Part shown: positions 51,768-60,771 of the stretch, piece after piece
Numbering within the stretch: position 1 is the first letter of the stretch
Layout of the letters: every line of letters starts with the position of its first letter
Assembly: GCA_027485675.1 (NCBI GenBank)
Contig: JAIXQP010000006.1
Coordinates: 62,001-126,000, forward strand
Length of the DNA: 64,000 nt
Direction: 5' to 3'
DNA from: Terriglobales bacterium
GTDB taxonomy: Bacteria > Acidobacteriota > Terriglobia > Bryobacterales > Bryobacteraceae
Notes under the pieces: model-generated
Seen by the model: only the letters and a program-made list of their open reading frames with translations
Database searches by the model: none
Told to the model about the DNA's origin: nothing
Position numbers and translations under genes: made by a program

Positions 51768-52794
51768 CCTCGCCCTCCTCTGCGCCGCGGGCCTGCTGGC
51801 CCAGGAGACCGTCGCCGTCGTCGTCCAACCGCTCGACCGCAAGCTCCGCCTGCCCGCCGAGATCCTGCCGTATCAAGCCGTCGACCTCCACGCCCGCGTG
51901 CCCGGCTTCGTCGAGAAAGTGGAAGTGGACCGCGGCAGCGTGGTCCGCAAAGGGCAGTTGCTCATTGAACTGGTCGCGCCCGAACTCTGGGCCCAGCTCG
52001 CCGAAGTCGAAGCCAAAGCCGTCGCCGTCGAAAGCCAGCGCGCCGAAGCCGAAGCCCGTCTCGCGAGCCAGGAAGCGGTGCTCGAACGGCTCAAGCAGGC
52101 GGCCACCACGGCCGGCGCTGTCGCCGGCATCGAGGTCATCCAGACGCAGAAAGCGGCCGACGCCTTGAAGTCGCAGATCACGAGCATCCAAAGCCAGGCC
52201 CGCGCCACGCGCGCCTCCGCCGCGGCCATCTCCGAACTCATCGGCTATCTCAAAGTGACGGCGCCTTTTGACGGCGTCATCACCGCCCGCCACGTCCACC
52301 CCGGCGCCCTGGCCAACGGGCCGCTGCTGCGCCTCGAACAGGTCAACCGCCTCCGCGTCGTCGTCGCCGTGCCGGAGTCCGAAGTGGCCACCATGGTCCC
52401 CGGCGCGAACGTTCCCTTCACCATCGCCGGCGGCCTCTCCGGCAGCGGCGCCATCGCGCGGATCTCCCGCTCGCTCGACCCCAAGACGCGAACCATGCCC
52501 GTCGAGCTCGAAGTAGCCAATCCCACGGGCAAACTCAGCCCCGGCATGTATGCCGAAGCCACGTGGCCCGCCCGCCGCGCCAAGCCGTCCATCCTCGTTC
52601 CGCCAACGAGCGTCGTCACGACCACGGAGAAGGTCTTCGTCATCCGCAACAACAACGGCCAGGCCGAACACGTTCCTGTGGCCAAGGGCGCGCCCGCCGG
52701 CGACCTGCTCGAAGTCTTCGGCGACCTCAACGCCGGCGACAAGATCCTCCGCCGCGGCTCCGACGAGATTCGCCCCGGCACCGCAATCAAATAA
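51751..52794 (+). CDS. RND efflux periplasmic adaptor (HlyD/AcrA family)
   Basis: A 347-residue membrane fusion protein linking permease and TolC channel. Signal peptide (ISLALLCAAGLLAQ), biotinyl-lipoyl halves (VDLHARVPGFVEKVEVDRGS and KVTAPFDGVITARHVHPGAL), a coiled hairpin between them rich in Glu/Ala (AEVEAKAVAVESQRAEAEAR), and a beta-barrel (VVVAVPESEVATMVPGANVP). ATG 51751 overlaps the permease gene by 17 bases; ATG 51733 is an alternative. Confidence 0.92.
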   Translation: MKTTISLALLCAAGLLAQETVAVVVQPLDRKLRLPAEILPYQAVDLHARVPGFVEKVEVDRGSVVRKGQLLIELVAPELWAQLAEVEAKAVAVESQRAEAEARLASQEAVLERLKQAATTAGAVAGIEVIQTQKAADALKSQITSIQSQARATRASAAAISELIGYLKVTAPFDGVITARHVHPGALANGPLLRLEQVNRLRVVVAVPESEVATMVPGANVPFTIAGGLSGSGAIARISRSLDPKTRTMPVELEVANPTGKLSPGMYAEATWPARRAKPSILVPPTSVVTTTEKVFVIRNNNGQAEHVPVAKGAPAGDLLEVFGDLNAGDKILRRGSDEIRPGTAIK

Positions 52795-52847
52795 AAGCAA
52801 TGAGCCGTTTCCATCTCCGCTGACGAGTTGTCCGGCAGGAGACTCTC

Positions 52848-53174
52848 ATGGCTGAAACCTCAAAACTCATTCTACGCGGTCCCGCGATCCCGCCACTTTC
52901 GTTCACCTATCAGAAAATCGAAACCATCGTCGGGAACACCTCGATCCCCTTTCTCAAGCAACCCGCCGGATCCACCGCCGTCTTCACCATTCCGCTCACC
53001 GGTGGTGCCTTGGCCGGCATGCAACACCTCTTCACTCTGCAGGAAACCGAAACCGTCTGTTTCACTTCCATGGGACGCGATGACATCGACTGGGCCTCGC
53101 AGCCGCGATCAACCAAAGTGCTGGAAGTGAACCAGATCGGAGGAAAAACACTGTTAAAGCTACAGCTCGTGTAG
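52848..53174 (+). CDS. Small conserved-looking protein, function unknown
   Basis: A 108-residue protein starting MAETSKLILRGPAIPPLSFT with no membrane segment, no signal peptide and no recognised motif; alternating hydrophobic residues (STAVFTIPLTGGALAGMQHL, TKVLEVNQIGGKTLLKLQLV) suggest an all-beta domain. A good ribosome site (GGCAGGAG at 52833-52840) supports it as a real gene. It stands 53 bases after the adaptor gene and its stop is one base from the convergent kup stop. Confidence 0.6.
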   Translation: MAETSKLILRGPAIPPLSFTYQKIETIVGNTSIPFLKQPAGSTAVFTIPLTGGALAGMQHLFTLQETETVCFTSMGRDDIDWASQPRSTKVLEVNQIGGKTLLKLQLV

Positions 53175-53175
53175 C

Positions 53176-55065
53176 TTACAAATCCATCTGTGTTCCAATC
53201 TCCACCACATGCCGGTGCGGCAGGCCGAAGAAGCGATCCGCCGCCACGGCATTCTTTTGCAGCAGCGTGAAGATGGTTTCCGCCACCACGCCCATGTGCC
53301 CCTTCGACGAAGCCACGAAGTTCTCGCGGCCCAGATAGTAGGTCACGTCTGGATAACGGAACGGGATGCCGGCGCTTTCGACGGCCTGTTCGAGCACCGG
53401 CACCACGTCGGGTTCTTCCATGAAGCCGAAACGCACCACCACGCGGTAGAACCCGTCTTCGAGCGCCGTCACCGTGTATCGGTGCTCAGCGGCAACCAGC
53501 GGTTCATCCGCCACCCGGATCGTCAGCAACACCACGGTCTCCTGCAGCGCCCGGCTCCGCTCCACATGGTGCACCAGCACCGGCGGCAGCATGTCCGCAC
53601 TTGAGGCCATGAACACCGCCGTGCCCGGCACCCGGGCCGCCAGGCGTTCCCGGTAGCGGGATTCAGCCACCTCCTTGGTCGGGAAGCGCCGTTGGTAGCG
53701 CAGGGCAATCAACGTGCGTCCCCGGTTCCAGATCACCATCACCGTCAACACCGCCGCGCCGATCAATACCGGCACCCATCCGCCGTCGAGAAACTTGCCC
53801 AGGTTGGCGCCCAGGAACGGGAGATCGACCACCAGGAACAGCACCAGCAATCCCGCGGATTGGGCCAGCGCCCACTTCCACCGATGCCGGATCACCAGGA
53901 AGTACATCACCGAGGTGATCACCATTGTCCCGGTCACCGCAATGCCATACGCCGCCGCCAACCGCGACGACGCCCCGAAAGCGATCACCAGCGCCAGACA
54001 CCCGATCGCCAGCAGATAGTTCACCTGCGGAATGTAGATTTGTCCCTCCATTTGGTGGGCCGTATGACGCACCTGCACCCGCGGGAAGAACCCTAACTGC
54101 ATCGCCTGCCGCGTCAGCGAAAACGCGCCCGAAATCAACGCCTGCGAGGCGATAATCGCCGCCATGCTCGAAAGCACCACCAGCGCATAAGTCGCCCACC
54201 CGGCCGGCACCATATCGAAGAACGGGTTGTCCATCGACCGCGGCTCCCGCAACGCATGGGCGCCCTGGCCGAAGTAGGCGAGCAGGAGCGCCGGCATCAC
54301 GAAGCCCAGCCACACCGCTCGAATCGGCTTAATCCCGAAATGCCCCATGTCCGCATAGAGCGCTTCGCCGCCGGTCACGGCCAGCACCACCGACGCAAGA
54401 ATATGCATGCCGGAGAAGCCGTGATGCGTGAAGTAGTAGACGGCGTGGTGCGGCATCACCGCTCCCAGAATCTCCGGATTGTGCGAGATGTGATAGATCC
54501 CCAACCCGCCCAGCGTCATGAACCACACAATCATCACCGGCCCGAACAACTTGCCCACCGTCCCCGTGCCCCGGCTTTGGATCGCGAACAGGACAACCAG
54601 AATCACGCAACTGATCGGCACCACCGCCGAGCCAAATCGCGGGTCCGCCACGGCCAACCCCTCCACGGCGCCCAACACCGAAATCGCCGGAGTAATAATC
54701 CCATCGCCATACAGCAACGCCGCCCCCACCACCGCGAACAGCGCCACGGCCGAAATCCGCCCGGGCTTGGCTCCCCGCATCGTTTCCGGCACCAGGGCCA
54801 GCAGCGCGAAAATGCCGCCCTCCCCGTTGTTCTCGGCCTTCATGATGAACGTCAGGTACTTCACCGTCACCACGAGAGTGAGCGCCCAAAAGATCAGCGA
54901 CAGAATGCCGTAAAGATCAGCCTGCGTGGCGCGCTCGTGCCCCGCCGCGTGCAGGCACTCCTTCAGCGTGTACAGCGGACTGGTGCCAATGTCTCCAAAT
55001 ACGACTCCTAGCGCGCCCAACGCGAGGCTGCGGAAACTTGCCGTATGGTGATGGTTTTCGGACAT
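53176..55065 (-). CDS. kup: Potassium uptake protein Kup
   Basis: A 629-residue KUP/HAK-type K+/H+ symporter with twelve membrane helices. The N-terminal FRSLALGALGVVFGDIGTSP, LYTLKECLHAAG, EGGIFALLALVP and YGDGIITPAISVLGAVEGL are family signatures; the C-terminal cytoplasmic domain (from about 460) is complete. A TACTCT hexamer ends six bases before ATG 55065, and there is no Shine-Dalgarno. Divergent from the beta-helix operon. Confidence 0.97.
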   Translation of the reverse strand: MSENHHHTASFRSLALGALGVVFGDIGTSPLYTLKECLHAAGHERATQADLYGILSLIFWALTLVVTVKYLTFIMKAENNGEGGIFALLALVPETMRGAKPGRISAVALFAVVGAALLYGDGIITPAISVLGAVEGLAVADPRFGSAVVPISCVILVVLFAIQSRGTGTVGKLFGPVMIVWFMTLGGLGIYHISHNPEILGAVMPHHAVYYFTHHGFSGMHILASVVLAVTGGEALYADMGHFGIKPIRAVWLGFVMPALLLAYFGQGAHALREPRSMDNPFFDMVPAGWATYALVVLSSMAAIIASQALISGAFSLTRQAMQLGFFPRVQVRHTAHQMEGQIYIPQVNYLLAIGCLALVIAFGASSRLAAAYGIAVTGTMVITSVMYFLVIRHRWKWALAQSAGLLVLFLVVDLPFLGANLGKFLDGGWVPVLIGAAVLTVMVIWNRGRTLIALRYQRRFPTKEVAESRYRERLAARVPGTAVFMASSADMLPPVLVHHVERSRALQETVVLLTIRVADEPLVAAEHRYTVTALEDGFYRVVVRFGFMEEPDVVPVLEQAVESAGIPFRYPDVTYYLGRENFVASSKGHMGVVAETIFTLLQKNAVAADRFFGLPHRHVVEIGTQMDL

Positions 55066-55071
55066 TCAATC

Positions 55072-55077
55072 AGAGTA
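55072..55077 (-). promoter_or_regulatory. Candidate -10 of kup
   Basis: TACTCT on the - strand, six bases before ATG 55065, with TTGATT 15 bases further upstream as a weak -35. Fits a leaderless transcript. Confidence 0.4.
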
Positions 55078-55103
55078 ACCCGTTCTGAAGGCAATCAATG
55101 GGA

Positions 55104-55109
55104 TATGAT
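55104..55109 (+). promoter_or_regulatory. Candidate -10 of the beta-helix operon
   Basis: TATGAT ends 15 bases before ATG 55125 in the 59-base gap to the divergent kup gene; it predicts a leader under 10 bases. Confidence 0.4.
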
Positions 55110-55124
55110 CGAAATCCTTCCACC

Positions 55125-57032
55125 ATGCGCCTCGCTCTCCTCCTCTTCGCCGCCTGCGCTCTGCATGCCCAGAACGCCACGAAAACTGGCCGGTTCCATG
55201 TCGAACACCCCACTTTGCTGAACCTCGGATTCGAGTGGGCCATCGAAGGCGACGAGAACCGCAACGCGACCGTCGACGTCCGTTTCCGCAAGGCTGGAAC
55301 CACCGCCTGGCGCCCCGCCCTGCCGCTCCTCCGCATCGGCGGCGAACGCCCCCACCGCGACCGCGAAAGCATGACCTACACCGTCCCCCACGGCTTCGCC
55401 GGCAGCATCTTCAACCTCGAACCCGGCACCAGCTACGAATGCGAGTTCACCCTCCGCGACCCCGACGGCATCACCGGCCAAGCCATCCAGAAAGCGACCG
55501 TCGCCACCCGCACCGAACCCCAACCCTACAAGGGCGGCCGCGTCCTCCACGTCTATCCCGCCGACCACGAAGGCCCCAAACTCGAACCCAGCTTCATCGG
55601 CTTCAAAGCCGCCTACTACGGCGAAGGCCGCGGCGATTGGACCGCCGTCCGCATGACCAAGGCCCAGCCCGGCGACACCATCCTCATCCACGCCGGCCTC
55701 TACCGCCCCGACCGCCTCAACTACGTCGACCCGCTCAGCGCCCCCTTCACCGGCTATTGGCCGCTCTCGCTCAAAGGCACCGCCGAAAAGCCCATCACCA
55801 TCAAAGGCGCGGGCGATGGCGAAGCCATCTTCGACGGCGCCGGCAACCACAAGCTCTTCGATGTCCAGGCCACCCACCATCACATCTTCGAAGGCCTCAC
55901 CTTCCGCAACACCGAAGTCGCCATCTTCGCCGGCGACAAAGAGGTGATGGGCGCCGTCAACCTCACCGTCCGCAACTGCCGTTTTGAAGACATCGGCGCC
56001 GGTGTCTGGACCGAAAACGCCGGCTCCCGCGACTTCCTCATCACCGACAATCTCTTCCTCGGCCGCGAAGATCAGATGCGCCTCATCGGCTGGAACCAGG
56101 CCGGCTCCCGCGCCGCCGGCATCTACCCCTCCCATCAACTTCGCAGCTTCTTCGCCGTCAAGGTCTACGGCCCCGGCCACGTCATCGCCCACAACTCCAT
56201 CGCCTACTTCCACGACGGCATCTGCATCTCCACCTACGGCCCGCCCGAAGACGACCTCGAACGCCAGCCCTCCTCCATCGACATTTACAACAACGACATT
56301 CATCTCTCGAACGACGACTTCATCGAGTCCGACGGCGGCGTCCACAACATCCGCATCTATCAGAACCGCGGCGTGAACGCGGCGCACAACGGCTATAGCG
56401 CCCAGCCGATGTTCGGCGGCCCCGTCTACTTCTTCCGCAACATCGCCTACAACATCCCCAACGGCGGCGCCTTCAAACTCAGCGCCTCCCCCGCTGGCAT
56501 CATCGCCCATCACAACACGATGATCGCCGAACAAGCCGCCCGCGACCCCTACGCGAACGCGCACTTCCGCAACAACCTCTTCCTCGGCCGCGACGCCCCC
56601 AACAAAGGCATCATGAACTGGGCCTTCGGCTCTGCCCAATACAGCTCGGACTACAACGGCTACCGCCCCAATCGCAACGTCGCGAAGCAATACAGTTGGC
56701 TCGCCCCGCCCGCCAACTCGTGGAAAGAGTTCGCCACCCTCGCCGAGTTCCAACAGGCCATCGGCCAGGAGGCCCACGGCATCGAAGTCGACTACGACAT
56801 TTTCGAAAGCCTCACCGCTCCGGACTTCAAGCGCCGCTATCACGTCTATCACGCGATGGACCTCAACTTCCGCCTGAAGCCTACGGCCAAGGCGGTGGAC
56901 GCAGGGCAAGTTCTGCCCACCATCAACGATGGCTTCAAAGGCAAGGCGCCGGATCTGGGTGCTTTGGAGGCCGGCCAGCCCGAACCGCATTACGGCCCCC
57001 GCTGGCTCACCTGGAAGCCCTTCTATCGATGA
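55125..57032 (+). CDS. Secreted right-handed beta-helix protein
   Basis: A 635-residue protein with a signal peptide (LALLLFAACALHAQ), a fibronectin-like N-terminal segment (RNATVDVRFRKAGTTAWRPA, FNLEPGTSYECEFTLRDPDG) and a central parallel beta-helix of pectate-lyase type (ITIKGAGDGEAIFDGAGNHK, HHIFEGLTFRNTEVAIFAGD, LTVRNCRFEDIGAGVWTENA, SIDIYNNDIHLSNDDFIESD, IRIYQNRGVNAAHNGY). Such folds are polysaccharide lyases or hydrolases; the catalytic residues could not be assigned. Its stop overlaps the next gene (ATGA at 57029-57032). Confidence 0.85.
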   Translation: MRLALLLFAACALHAQNATKTGRFHVEHPTLLNLGFEWAIEGDENRNATVDVRFRKAGTTAWRPALPLLRIGGERPHRDRESMTYTVPHGFAGSIFNLEPGTSYECEFTLRDPDGITGQAIQKATVATRTEPQPYKGGRVLHVYPADHEGPKLEPSFIGFKAAYYGEGRGDWTAVRMTKAQPGDTILIHAGLYRPDRLNYVDPLSAPFTGYWPLSLKGTAEKPITIKGAGDGEAIFDGAGNHKLFDVQATHHHIFEGLTFRNTEVAIFAGDKEVMGAVNLTVRNCRFEDIGAGVWTENAGSRDFLITDNLFLGREDQMRLIGWNQAGSRAAGIYPSHQLRSFFAVKVYGPGHVIAHNSIAYFHDGICISTYGPPEDDLERQPSSIDIYNNDIHLSNDDFIESDGGVHNIRIYQNRGVNAAHNGYSAQPMFGGPVYFFRNIAYNIPNGGAFKLSASPAGIIAHHNTMIAEQAARDPYANAHFRNNLFLGRDAPNKGIMNWAFGSAQYSSDYNGYRPNRNVAKQYSWLAPPANSWKEFATLAEFQQAIGQEAHGIEVDYDIFESLTAPDFKRRYHVYHAMDLNFRLKPTAKAVDAGQVLPTINDGFKGKAPDLGALEAGQPEPHYGPRWLTWKPFYR

Positions 57033-57754
57033 GCGTAAAGTCGAAAGTTCGCACCGCCGCCAAGTGGCTCGCCGGGGCCGCCGCCGTCGGCGCCGCCGTG
57101 TATGGCACGCAAGCCGGAGCGGCCTGGCTGCGCTACGGCATTCCGAATCGAGAAGACCCGAGCAGCGAAGACAAAGACCTAATCCTCAACGCCCTCCTGC
57201 CCGGCTACGAGATCGTCGAGCGCCACAGCATCGCCGTCGACGCGCCCTTCGATATCACCTTCCAAACGGCGTGCGAGATCGACCTCGAAGACTCGCGCCT
57301 CTCCCGCGCCGTCTTCCGTGCCCGCGAACGCCTGCTCGGCACCACACCGCGAGACAATCTCCTGCCCCGCGGCATCCTCGCGCAGACCAAGGCCCTCGGC
57401 TGGGCCACCCTCGCCGAAGTCCCCCACCACGAGATCGTCATGGGCGCGGTAACCCAACCGTGGCTCGCCGATGTCGTCTTCCGCGGCCTGCCACTAGACG
57501 AGTTCCTGGCCTTCGATGACCCCGCCTACGTCAAGATCGTCTGGACCCTCCGCGCCGATCGGGTCACGGCCACCACCTCCGTCTTCCGCACCGAAACCCG
57601 CGCGTTGGCCTGCGGCCCCGAAGCGCGCGCGAAGTTCCGCCGCTATTGGTCGCTCGTCTCCCCCGGCATCGCGTTGATCCGCCTCACGCTGCTGAAACCC
57701 GTCAAGCAGGAAGCCGAGCGCCGCTTCGCCGCAACGGCGGATCGAACGGTATGA
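57029..57754 (+). CDS. Membrane-anchored protein, START/SRPBCC-like by pattern
   Basis: A 241-residue protein with one N-terminal hydrophobic helix (WLAGAAAVGAAVYGTQAGAA) and a soluble domain beginning EIVERHSIAVDAPFDITF, continuing through GWATLAEVPHHEIVMGAVTQ and FRTETRALACGPEARAKFRR to YWSLVSPGIALIRLTLL. The arrangement recalls uncharacterised proteins with a helix-grip fold that bind hydrophobic ligands; this is inference. Overlaps both neighbours by ATGA. Confidence 0.65.
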   Translation: MSVKSKVRTAAKWLAGAAAVGAAVYGTQAGAAWLRYGIPNREDPSSEDKDLILNALLPGYEIVERHSIAVDAPFDITFQTACEIDLEDSRLSRAVFRARERLLGTTPRDNLLPRGILAQTKALGWATLAEVPHHEIVMGAVTQPWLADVVFRGLPLDEFLAFDDPAYVKIVWTLRADRVTATTSVFRTETRALACGPEARAKFRRYWSLVSPGIALIRLTLLKPVKQEAERRFAATADRTV

Positions 57755-58683
57755 AACTCCTGTCCGCAGTTCTCTTCAGCACGGCGGCCCTCGCCCAGCC
57801 CCCTCCGGTTGAGTTCGTCTCCGTGTTCAACGCGTACGGCCAAGTGGAAGTGGAAGGCTACGGCCCGGCTGTCCGCGCTCGCCTCGTCGGCTGCGGCGTC
57901 GATAGCACCACCGATTCCGCCGGACGGTTCACTCTCTCCGGCCGCGTGAGAGCGGGCGGCTATCTGGGTTGTTCCGTCCAGGTCACGCTCCCCGGCTGCG
58001 ATCCGCTCGAAGTACCGCTGCCTGCTCCGGCGGGCTCCGTCAATCTGGGCGTTCTGATTCTGAAACCATCCATCAAAGCAGAGCAGGCCGGATCCGTCAG
58101 CTTCCTCTCGTTGGGCGCGCCGCCAGAGGTGCAGAAGCTGAAGCAGCGGGCCTTGAAGAGCATCCAGGAAAGCAAGTGGGCGGACGCGCAGCGGAGCCTG
58201 CAGTCCGCGCTCCAGAGGTACGAAACCGATCCGGAGTCCTGGCACGGAATAGGCCTCAGCTACCGTCAGCAAGGCAAGCGGAACGAGGCCCGCTCCGCCT
58301 TCGAGAAGGCGGCGGCCCTGGACCAACGTTTCGTGCCGCCCCTCATCGAACTCTCCCTGATGGCCCTGCAGGAGAAGAGCTGGACCATTGCCATCGAACG
58401 CGGCCGCCAAGCCCTCCAACACAACCCGGCCAACTTTCCGCAGGCCCGCATCTATCTCGCCACGGCCTTCCTGAATACCGGAGATTTCGCCGCCGCCGAA
58501 CAGGAGGCGCGCGGCGCAACGCCTCTTCCCAAGGCTCATCACCTTCTCGGCGTCGCTCTCGCCAAACTCGACCGCCTCCCGGAGGCCATCCAGCAGTTCG
58601 AACAGTTCCTCACCCTGGCCCCGAACGCGCCGGAGGCCGCCACCGTGCGCGAACACTTGGCTATGCTGAAAGTCCGCCAATGA
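57751..58683 (+). CDS. Secreted TPR protein with carboxypeptidase-regulatory-like domain
   Basis: A 310-residue protein with a signal peptide (LLSAVLFSTAALAQ), an N-terminal beta domain of CarboxypepD_reg type (DSTTDSAGRFTLSGRVRAGG, GCSVQVTLPGCDPLEVPLPA) with three cysteines, and TPR repeats from about residue 130 (KSIQESKWADAQRSLQSALQ, GIGLSYRQQGKRNEARSAFE, VALAKLDRLPEAIQQFEQFL). It likely scaffolds an exported complex; no enzyme motif is seen. Chained by ATGA to the genes on both sides. Confidence 0.8.
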   Translation: MKLLSAVLFSTAALAQPPPVEFVSVFNAYGQVEVEGYGPAVRARLVGCGVDSTTDSAGRFTLSGRVRAGGYLGCSVQVTLPGCDPLEVPLPAPAGSVNLGVLILKPSIKAEQAGSVSFLSLGAPPEVQKLKQRALKSIQESKWADAQRSLQSALQRYETDPESWHGIGLSYRQQGKRNEARSAFEKAAALDQRFVPPLIELSLMALQEKSWTIAIERGRQALQHNPANFPQARIYLATAFLNTGDFAAAEQEARGATPLPKAHHLLGVALAKLDRLPEAIQQFEQFLTLAPNAPEAATVREHLAMLKVRQ

Positions 58684-59606
58684 TCCTCACGCTCCTCTTC
58701 TGGCTCGTCATCCTGCTCAATCTGGCCGTCATCGGCTTCTGGTTCGTCCTGGCCCTCGCCGCCGCACCCAGCGCGCACACGGGCTCGCTGCCGGTCATCG
58801 GCATCGCCTCGATTCCCATCGCCGTTCTCGTCGTTCTCGCCATCGTCTTCCACCGCTCCACCACGCCACTCTGGCGCATCGCGGCCACCCTGCTCGCCGC
58901 CGCCCCCGCCCTGTGGTTCACGGTTACGCTCATCACCAGCAAAGCGCAAATCGCCGCCGTCACGGACGCAACCGGCCAGCTCACCTTCTTCCCCGCCGGA
59001 CCCGCCCGCGACCTCGCTACCGCCATCACCAACAACGACGCCGCCAACGCCGCCCGGCTCCTTCCCCAGGTGAACGTCAACGGCCCCGGCTTTGAAGGCA
59101 TGACCCTCCTGACCCTAGCGATGCGTCAGCTCCGCAAGACGCCCGGCAATCACGAAGTTCTCTCTCTCCTCCTGAAGGCCGGAGCCAACCCCAACCTTGT
59201 CCCCGGCCAACTCGACGACCTCCCCCTCACCACCGCGCTCCAGCTCAGCGCCAAAAGCGGCCCCGAACCGGTCCATCTCCTCCTCGCCGCCGGGGCCAAC
59301 CCCAACGCCGCAAGCGCCTTCGGCACCCCCGCCTACTTCAACGCCATCGGCCCGGCCACGCAGGTTCCCGACCTGCTGCCCGCCCTGCTCGACCGCGGCG
59401 CCGATGTTCACGCCAAGGACCAGCAAGGCCACACCGCGCTCCATCGCGCCGCCACTATCCCCAACTGGCCCGCCGCCCTCCTGCTACTGCGAAAGGGCGC
59501 CGATCGGAACCAGGTTCAGAACCTCGGGCAAATGGTTGCGCAACGCCAAGGCACGCATCCCGGCGAACCCGGCCTCGCCGAGGTAGCGCAGTTCCTGCTA
59601 CAGTAG
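58680..59606 (+). CDS. Membrane protein with ankyrin repeats
   Basis: A 308-residue protein with three N-terminal membrane helices (LFWLVILLNLAVIGFWFVLA, IASIPIAVLVVLAIVF, IAATLLAAAPALWFTVTLI) and a C-terminal ankyrin domain: EGMTLLTLAMRQLRKTPGNH, VLSLLLKAGANPNLVPG, PVHLLLAAGANPNAASA, LPALLDRGADVHAKDQQGHT, ALHRAATIPNWPAALLLLRK. It probably holds a protein partner at the inner membrane. Its start overlaps the TPR gene stop; the glyoxalase gene follows after four bases. Confidence 0.82.
   Translation: MILTLLFWLVILLNLAVIGFWFVLALAAAPSAHTGSLPVIGIASIPIAVLVVLAIVFHRSTTPLWRIAATLLAAAPALWFTVTLITSKAQIAAVTDATGQLTFFPAGPARDLATAITNNDAANAARLLPQVNVNGPGFEGMTLLTLAMRQLRKTPGNHEVLSLLLKAGANPNLVPGQLDDLPLTTALQLSAKSGPEPVHLLLAAGANPNAASAFGTPAYFNAIGPATQVPDLLPALLDRGADVHAKDQQGHTALHRAATIPNWPAALLLLRKGADRNQVQNLGQMVAQRQGTHPGEPGLAEVAQFLLQ
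59599..59604 (+). promoter_or_regulatory. Candidate extended -10 of the glyoxalase-like gene
   Basis: TGC-TACAGT at the very end of the ankyrin gene, six bases before ATG 59611; would give a leaderless transcript. Confidence 0.35.
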
Positions 59607-59610
59607 CGCC

Positions 59611-59985
59611 ATGCTCGGAGACTGTTCCGCCATCACCTTCAGCTTCACCACGAACCCGGAGCGAGCCAAAGCGTTCTACACCAACACTCTCGGCCTCTCC
59701 TTCCTCAACCAGGACGACTACGCCCTCGTCTTCAACGTCAACGGCGCCCTACTCCGCGTTTCGCTCGTGCCGGAGCATGTGCCCACCCCGCATCCCATCC
59801 TCGGCTGGCAGGTCCCCGACATCGCCGCGGCGGTCAAGAAACTCGCGCAGGCCGGGGTCACCTTCGAACGCTATCCGTTCCTCGAACAGGACGAACTCGG
59901 CATCTGGACCTCGCCCGACGGCGTCGCCAAAGTGGCCTTCTTCAAAGACCCCGATGGCAACGTCCTTAGCCTGACACAGGCCTAA
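59611..59985 (+). CDS. Glyoxalase/bleomycin-resistance (VOC) family protein
   Basis: A 124-residue member of the vicinal-oxygen-chelate superfamily: ITFSFTTNPERAKAFYTNTL, GLSFLNQDDYALVFNVNGAL, GWQVPDIAAAVKKLAQAGVT, VAKVAFFKDPDGNVLSLTQ. The closing segment is the usual metal/substrate strand, but the full His/Glu metal set is not evident, so activity is uncertain. Shares CTAA (59982-59985) with the stop of the convergent hydrolase. Confidence 0.85.
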   Translation: MLGDCSAITFSFTTNPERAKAFYTNTLGLSFLNQDDYALVFNVNGALLRVSLVPEHVPTPHPILGWQVPDIAAAVKKLAQAGVTFERYPFLEQDELGIWTSPDGVAKVAFFKDPDGNVLSLTQA

Positions 59986-60758
59986 TCCCCGACGCCCTGC
60001 TGTAACAAACGGCGATACTCCGGAAACAGCCCGATCGTATTGTGCCCCGCGCCGTCCACCACGGCGTACTCCGCCACGCCCCCGGCAAACCGTGTCCGCA
60101 GCAGTTCCGTGCTCCACCGCGGAATCACCTCGTCCTCCCCCGCGGCGATCAGCAGCGTGGGCGCCCGCACGATATCCGCCACCGCGGACGACAGATACGG
60201 ATCTCGCAACAACCACCGCACCGGCAGATACGGAAACCGCCGCTCGGCAATCTCGAGCAGACTGTCAAACGGCGTCACCAGGACCAACCGGTCCACCGGC
60301 CGCGACGCCGCCACCTGCACCGCCACCCCGCTGCCCAGGCTCCGGCCCATCACCACAACCCTCTCGTGCTCCGCCTTTACCCGATCGAAGAGCGCCAACC
60401 CATCCAGGACCAATGCCGCCTCAGAGGGGAGTCCGGCACTCCCGCCGTAGCCTCGGTACCGCATCAGATAAAGAGCCGTATCCGGAAACAGCCGCGAAAA
60501 CTCGGGCAGGTTCAGCGCCACGTCTTCGGCGTTCCCGCCAAAGTAGAGCAGCGCCTTCCGGCCTGCATGGGGCCGTGTCAGGACCAGGACCGGATCTCCG
60601 TGCGGATACAGCCGCATCCGCGGCACGCCCTCCGGCTCCGCCCCGCCCGTCGGGAAATAGATCAGCGAACGCTGGCAGAAGTAGAGCAGCGCGCACAGAC
60701 CCGCATAACCAAGCGCCACCACGATAACCCCGAACCCGGCCACCCGCGCGAAGCCCAT
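59982..60758 (-). CDS. Membrane-anchored alpha/beta hydrolase
   Basis: A 258-residue protein with an N-terminal membrane helix (GFGVIVVALGYAGLCALLYF) and an alpha/beta hydrolase domain like the YfhR/Bem46 group: LIYFPTGGAEPEGVPRMRLY, LLYFGGNAEDVALNLPEFSR, YRGYGGSAGLPSEAALVLDG, nucleophile GRSLGSG, catalytic Asp in LIAAGEDEVIP and His in VDGAGHNT. Substrate unknown. ATG 60758 suits a TATGCT seven bases upstream; ATG 60770 is the alternative and would touch the divergent gene. Confidence 0.9.
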   Translation of the reverse strand: MGFARVAGFGVIVVALGYAGLCALLYFCQRSLIYFPTGGAEPEGVPRMRLYPHGDPVLVLTRPHAGRKALLYFGGNAEDVALNLPEFSRLFPDTALYLMRYRGYGGSAGLPSEAALVLDGLALFDRVKAEHERVVVMGRSLGSGVAVQVAASRPVDRLVLVTPFDSLLEIAERRFPYLPVRWLLRDPYLSSAVADIVRAPTLLIAAGEDEVIPRWSTELLRTRFAGGVAEYAVVDGAGHNTIGLFPEYRRLLQQGVGD

Positions 60759-60771
60759 ACAGTAGAGCATA
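60758..60771. promoter_or_regulatory. Interlocked -10 elements of the hydrolase and AAC(3)-like genes
   Basis: TACAGT on + (60758-60763), seven bases before ATG 60771, and TATGCT on - (60771-60766), seven bases before ATG 60758. Each hexamer touches the other gene's start codon; only 12 bases lie between the starts. Confidence 0.4.

Noticed and set aside
55095-56990. Open frame of 631 codons opposite the beta-helix gene
   Set aside because: Repetitive Val/Gly/Ala/Asp composition mirrors the + strand codons; the + strand protein has a signal peptide and fold motifs.
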